Source: Nostocoides sp. F2B08 (GTDB lineage Bacteria; Actinomycetota; Actinomycetes; Actinomycetales; Dermatophilaceae). Taken from it: DNA of 64,000 nt. Where the stretch lies: NCBI RefSeq assembly GCF_009184895.1, contig NZ_WESE01000002.1, forward strand, positions 682,001 through 746,000. Direction: 5' to 3'. The notes beneath the pieces are model-generated. The model did no database searches and was not told the origin of the DNA. It saw only the letters and a program-made list of their open reading frames with translations. Made by a program: the position numbers and the translations under genes. This document shows, piece after piece, positions 59,809-64,000 of this stretch. Each line of letters starts with the position of its first letter. Position 1 is the first letter of the stretch.

Positions 59809-62658
59809 TCAGGCCGGCGTCGGCTCCGGCGACGCCCACCGCTCGACGAGCTTGACGACCTCCTGCGCCCACAACACCACGGAGGCCATGCCGACGCAGA
59901 CGAGCCACTGCTCGAACGTGAGCGGCTCGGTGGTGAAGGCCGCCTGCAGGAAGGGCAGGTGCACCACGGCCAGCTGCAGCGCGACGACGAGCCCGATCGC
60001 GCTCCACAGCCACGGGTTGCGGAACATCCGGTGGAACGCGCTCTGCGTCGCCGACCGTGAGCTGAGCGCGTTGAACAGCTGTGCGAGGACGAGCGTCGTG
60101 AAGCCGGCCGTCCTCGCCGTGTCGAACGACTCCGCACCGAAGGGCGCCGCCAACAACCCGCCGGGAAGGAACAGGTCCATCGTGGCCAGCGTCACCGCCC
60201 CCATCGCCGTGCCCGTGAAGAGGATCCGCGCCCACATCCGACGGTCCAGGATCGGCCGGTCCGGGCGTCGCGGCCGTCGGGCCATGACGTCGTCGATCTC
60301 GGGGTCGACACCCATCGCCAGACCCGGGACGGAGTCGGTCACGAGGTTGATCCACAGGATCTGCGTCGCGAGCAGCGGCACGACGAGACCGTCGGGGCTC
60401 GACGCGTCCCGCAGGCCGATGACCCCCGCGAGGACGATGCCGAAGAACACCGTGAAGACCTCGCCGAGGTTCGACGACATCATGTAGCGGAGGAACTTCG
60501 CGATGTTGTCGAAGATGATCCGCCCGCGGTGGATGGCCGCGACGATCGTCGCGAAGTTGTCGTCGGCGAGGATCATCCGGCTCGCCTCCTTGGTCACCTC
60601 CGTCCCGGTGATGCCCATCGCGATCCCGATGTCGGCGGTCTTGAGCGCGGGAGCGTCGTTCACGCCGTCCCCGGTCATCGCGACGACCTGACCGTCGCTC
60701 TGGAGCGCATCGACGATCCGCAGCTTGTGCTGGGGGGCGACCCGCGCATACACACTCGTCGTGCGCACGACCTCGGCGAGACCGGCGTCGTCGAGGCGCT
60801 CCAGCTCGAGTCCCGTCGCGGCCCGGCCGCCCTCGGCGACGATGCCGAGGTCGGCTGCGATCCGCTGCGCGGTCGCGGGGTGGTCGCCGGTGATCATGAT
60901 CGTGCGCACCCCGGCGCGGTGTGCGTCGGCGACGGCCGCTCTCGCCTCCTCGCGGGGCGGGTCGATGATGCCGACGACGCCGGCGAGGACGAGGTCGTGC
61001 TCCACGTCGTCGTCGCGGCCCGGGGTCTGCTCGCCGTCGCCGACGATCCGGTATGCGACGCCCAGTGTGCGGTACCCCTCACCGGAGAGGTGCTCGACCT
61101 GGGCGAGGACCCGCGACCGCGCGGTGTCGTCGAGCGGGACGACCCGCTCACCCCGACGTTCGGAGACGCAGCGCTCGAGGAGGACGTCCGGAGCGCCCTT
61201 GGTGTAGATCCGGTCCTCCGCGCGCTCGTCGTGGTGGGCGAGGACCGACATCATCTTGCGCTCGGAGGTGAACGGCACCTCGGCGCGGCGCTCGTAGCGG
61301 GCGATCCGCTCGGGTACCTCGCCGAGCTTTGCCGTGGCGACGACGAAGGCGGCCTCGGTGGGGTCGCCGTGGACGACCCACTGACCGTCGACCTCGGCGA
61401 TGCTCGCGTTGTTGGCGACGGTGCCGCCGATGAGCACGAGCCGGGCCTCGACGACCAGGTCGTCCGGGGCTGGGTCCTCGGTCGGAGAGCCGTCGCCAGA
61501 GGGTGCGAAGGACGGCTCCCCGACCGGCGCATACCCCGTCCCGGTGAGGTCGACGCGACCGGACGCGGTCACGATCGCGCGCAGGGTCATCTCGTTCCGG
61601 GTCAGGGTGCCGGTCTTGTCCGAGCAGATCACCGAGGTGGAGCCGAGCGTCTCGACGGAGTGCAGGTGCTTCATGACGGCGTTGCGACGGGCCATGGCCC
61701 GCACGCCGATCGCGAGGACGAGCGAGAGGATGGCGGGGAGCCCCTCGGGCACGGCGGCGACGGCGAGCGAGACGCCCAGAAGGAGGATCGTCACCCACTC
61801 GTCGGCCGTGTCGGCGCCCTGGACGACAGCGAGGGTGACCATGACGACGACGGCGATCGCGATGACGAGAATGCCGAGGGTGCGGGAGACCGTGGCGATC
61901 TCGACCTGGAGCGGTGAGGGGTCCTGCTCGGTGCGGTCGAGGAGGTCGGCGATGTGGCCCATCTCCGTCGCCATGCCGGTCGTCGTGACGACCGCCCGCC
62001 CGACGCCCTCGACGACGGCGGTGCCCTTGTGGACCATGTTGTGTCGGTCGGCCAGCGCCACCTCGCCGTCCAACGTCGCGGGGGACTTGACGACCGCCGC
62101 CGACTCGCCGGTGAGGGCGGCCTCCTGGATCTTCAGCCCGCTGGCCTCGACGAGGCGGGCGTCCGCACCGACGGAGTCGCCCTCGCTCAGCAGCAGGACG
62201 TCACCGGGGACCAGGTCGGCAGAGGGGACCGTGGCGGCCCGGCCGTCGCGCAGCACCGACGAGGTCGCCGCCGTCATCTCGGCCAGAGCCGCGACCGCGT
62301 CCTCGGCCTTGGCCTCCTGGACGAACCCGATGACGGCGTTGAGGATGAGGATCGCCGCGATGACGACGACGTCGACCGGGACGCCGGCCATTCCCTCGAT
62401 GATCCAGATGACGAGGGAGACGACGATGGCGACGAGCAGCAGGTAGACCAGCGGGTCCTGGAACTGCGCGAGGATGCGCCGCCACAGCGGGACGGCGCCG
62501 CGTGCCCGCAGCTCGTTCCGGCCGTAGCGCTCGAGCCGACGTTCGACCTCGGCTGAGCTCAGGCCCTGGCCGGGGTCCGTCTCGAGGGTGTCGCAGAGCT
62601 CCGCCGCGTCGATCAGGTGCGGCGGACTGCCCGCCACGGGTGTGTGCGCGAGGGCCAC
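59809..62658 (-). CDS. Cation-transporting P-type ATPase (P2/Ca2+-ATPase-like, CtpF type)
   Basis: 949 residues. N-terminal cation-ATPase actuator (LSSAEVERRLERYGRNEL), TGES motif in AALTGESAAVV, M4 ion-site AVPEGLPAILSL, phosphorylation motif SDKTGTLTRNEM, and hinge TGDGVNDAPALKTADIG. About ten TM segments. PEGLP in M4 is typical of Ca2+- or Mn2+-translocating P2 pumps. Confidence 0.95.
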   Translation of the reverse strand: MALAHTPVAGSPPHLIDAAELCDTLETDPGQGLSSAEVERRLERYGRNELRARGAVPLWRRILAQFQDPLVYLLLVAIVVSLVIWIIEGMAGVPVDVVVIAAILILNAVIGFVQEAKAEDAVAALAEMTAATSSVLRDGRAATVPSADLVPGDVLLLSEGDSVGADARLVEASGLKIQEAALTGESAAVVKSPATLDGEVALADRHNMVHKGTAVVEGVGRAVVTTTGMATEMGHIADLLDRTEQDPSPLQVEIATVSRTLGILVIAIAVVVMVTLAVVQGADTADEWVTILLLGVSLAVAAVPEGLPAILSLVLAIGVRAMARRNAVMKHLHSVETLGSTSVICSDKTGTLTRNEMTLRAIVTASGRVDLTGTGYAPVGEPSFAPSGDGSPTEDPAPDDLVVEARLVLIGGTVANNASIAEVDGQWVVHGDPTEAAFVVATAKLGEVPERIARYERRAEVPFTSERKMMSVLAHHDERAEDRIYTKGAPDVLLERCVSERRGERVVPLDDTARSRVLAQVEHLSGEGYRTLGVAYRIVGDGEQTPGRDDDVEHDLVLAGVVGIIDPPREEARAAVADAHRAGVRTIMITGDHPATAQRIAADLGIVAEGGRAATGLELERLDDAGLAEVVRTTSVYARVAPQHKLRIVDALQSDGQVVAMTGDGVNDAPALKTADIGIAMGITGTEVTKEASRMILADDNFATIVAAIHRGRIIFDNIAKFLRYMMSSNLGEVFTVFFGIVLAGVIGLRDASSPDGLVVPLLATQILWINLVTDSVPGLAMGVDPEIDDVMARRPRRPDRPILDRRMWARILFTGTAMGAVTLATMDLFLPGGLLAAPFGAESFDTARTAGFTTLVLAQLFNALSSRSATQSAFHRMFRNPWLWSAIGLVVALQLAVVHLPFLQAAFTTEPLTFEQWLVCVGMASVVLWAQEVVKLVERWASPEPTPA

Positions 62659-62822
62659 GGGTCGATTGTCTCAGCCGGGCGGACGGACGGTGCCGGCGGG
62701 CGGTCGCATCGGCTCCTTCTCCCAGGGCTCAGCAGGACTCTTAACAGCGGACCTCGACGGTGGGACGCTGGAGGGCGGTGGCCATATCGGTCAGCAGGCA
62801 CACGACACGCAGAGGAGGACCC

Positions 62823-63167
62823 ATGGCCGACCCCATCGCCACGAACCCGGAGCTGTACTCCGTCGCCTTCGAGAACGACCGGGTCAGAGTCCTGCGCTAC
62901 CGCGATCGACCCGGCGACCGCACCCTGCCGCACAGCCATCCGGACAGCGTGATGATCACCGCGTCGGCGTTCGAGCGCCGCCTGCACCACGGCGGGCGTT
63001 CGGTCGACGTGAGCCTGCCCGCCGGAGAGGTGCGCTGGCTCGATGCGCAGGAGCACGCGGGCGAGAACATCGGCGACACAGAGACCGTGACGTTCTTCGT
63101 CGAGCTCAAAGACTCGGCTGTGGTTCGGTCCCTGTCCTCCGGCGACGCGCCTCTCGGCCCGAGCTGA
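62823..63167 (+). CDS. Small cupin protein
   Basis: 114 residues, a single cupin barrel. Metal-site-like TLPHSHPDSVMIT holds two His, with a Glu/His in RWLDAQEHAGENIGDTE. GAGGAGGA lies 3-11 nt upstream of the ATG. Stand-alone cupins of this size act as simple dioxygenases or sensors; no neighbour clarifies its role. Confidence 0.85.
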   Translation: MADPIATNPELYSVAFENDRVRVLRYRDRPGDRTLPHSHPDSVMITASAFERRLHHGGRSVDVSLPAGEVRWLDAQEHAGENIGDTETVTFFVELKDSAVVRSLSSGDAPLGPS

Positions 63168-63200
63168 GCTCCAGACGCGGTGACCACGCCCCGGCGTGCC

Positions 63201-64000
63201 TCACCCGAGGTCCGGCTGGCAGCCCGGACACCAGAACACCCGTTGCCTGCCCTGCATGGCCGACTCGATCGGTGAGCCACATCGCCCGCAAGGCCGACCG
63301 GCGCGCTGGTACACCGCATACAGCTTGGCCCACCGGGGCACCCGTCGCCCGGTCTCGAGGTAGGGGACAGCGTCAGCGATCTGGCGTTCGTCGCTGATGA
63401 TCCAGCCGGCCGCCGCGCCGATCTCCATGAGCCGGATGGTGTCGCGCCACAGCGACTCGAGGCGGTCCCGGTCGAGGGCCGACCCCTGCGTCCAGGGCGA
63501 GATCCGCGCCCGGTGCAGCAGCTCGGCGCGATAGACGTTGCCGACCCCGGCGACGACCGACTGGTCCAGGAGCAGGGCGCCGATGGCGCGTCGCGAGCGG
63601 CTCAACGCCCGGATGGCCGCCTCGGCGTCGTGGTCGGGGCGTAGTGGGTCGGGACCCAGACGGTCGAGGAGCCGCTCGACCCCCTCGTCGTCGAGCAGCT
63701 CGCAGACCGTGGGGCGGGTGAGGTCTCCCAGGTGCGTGACGGTCAGGAAGCGGAGGTGCTCGGCTCCCGTCGACGGCGGTGGGGTGCGCAGCCACCCGTT
63801 CCGGACCGCCCGCCGGTGGAGGCGAACCGAGAACCGGCCGTTCATTCCGAGGTGGCAGTGCAGCGTCGGTGCGTCGTCGACGTGGACCAGCAGGTGCTTG
63901 CCCCAGGCCTCGGCGGTCCGGACCCGCCGACCGTCGAGGGGTTCGGAGATGTCCTCGCGTCCCCGAGGGGAGGTCACCTGGACGACCTTCCCGGCGAACG
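63201..64000 (-). CDS. Fpg/Nei-type DNA glycosylase (partial, N-terminus outside window)
   Basis: The C-terminal part of a base-excision repair glycosylase is in view: about 266 residues ending QPDLG. The helix-two-turn-helix region is QSVVAGVGNVYRAELLHRA, and the C-terminal zinc finger is visible as CGRCGSPI and FWCPGCQPD. The N-terminus with the catalytic Pro/Glu lies past base 64000. Closest in style to actinobacterial Nei2-type enzymes. Confidence 0.92.
   Translation of the reverse strand, partial: FAGKVVQVTSPRGREDISEPLDGRRVRTAEAWGKHLLVHVDDAPTLHCHLGMNGRFSVRLHRRAVRNGWLRTPPPSTGAEHLRFLTVTHLGDLTRPTVCELLDDEGVERLLDRLGPDPLRPDHDAEAAIRALSRSRRAIGALLLDQSVVAGVGNVYRAELLHRARISPWTQGSALDRDRLESLWRDTIRLMEIGAAAGWIISDERQIADAVPYLETGRRVPRWAKLYAVYQRAGRPCGRCGSPIESAMQGRQRVFWCPGCQPDLG

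Overview
The window is about 70% G+C. It carries the conserved actinobacterial cell-division/kinase locus (fhaA-fhaB-pstP-rodA-pbpA), many GTG starts, ATGA start/stop overlaps and at least one probable leaderless transcript. This points to a Gram-positive actinobacterium, probably a member of the Micrococcales such as Intrasporangiaceae; the family assignment is inference. I see no rRNA, tRNA, CRISPR array, phage or insertion sequence. Most of the window reads as chromosome with several accessory catabolic and export modules.

Layout. 1-5021 (- strand): division and signalling operon fhaA, fhaB, pstP, rodA, pbpA (pbpA runs off the left edge). 5257-6932 (-): a sodium-dependent transporter with its 42-residue MetS-like small subunit. 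7026-13732: two MMPL/RND-type exporters, each with its own regulator (MarR divergent, TetR co-directional). 13863-14378: a DUF421 membrane protein. 14489-25840: a sugar-utilisation region with a ROK repressor divergent from ABC ATPase, permease and binding lipoprotein, then a Gfo/Idh/MocA oxidoreductase, a Tat-exported TIM-barrel isomerase-like protein, a cytoplasmic one, xylose isomerase, and convergent xylulokinase. 25899-28470: TetR, an MDR oxidoreductase and a DUF4386 protein. 28550-35250: lipoproteins, a serine hydrolase of the beta-lactamase fold, a short UvrA paralogue and small unknowns.

35302-41230 is a divergent catabolic cluster: IclR regulator and amidohydrolase on one side; class III CoA-transferase, citryl-CoA-lyase-like protein and both subunits of a LigAB-type extradiol dioxygenase on the other. 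It looks like an aromatic or heteroaromatic degradation route with an unusual CoA-dependent lower part. 41421-45695 is a secreted 1424-residue GH16 beta-glucanase in which the catalytic domain is nested inside a carbohydrate-binding-type domain. It is preceded by a LacI-type operator and bracketed by related palindromes. 45849-46220 holds six 62-bp tandem repeats.

46222-57501: acidic sunset-domain protein, VOC, HIT, alpha/beta hydrolase, DinB, DEAD-box helicase, FMN reductase, a small autoregulator candidate, a VWA protein, a cold-shock protein, a LuxR-family ATPase regulator, OsmC and rhodanese. 57674-64000: cupin, GPP34 protein, DUF6544-type protein, P-type ATPase, a second cupin and a Nei/Fpg glycosylase that runs off the right edge.

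Two features cut across gene boundaries. The heptamer CGCATAC/GTATGCG occurs far more often than base composition predicts. Several long intergenic palindromes share stems with each other. Sigma, operator and terminator calls are visual and unverified.
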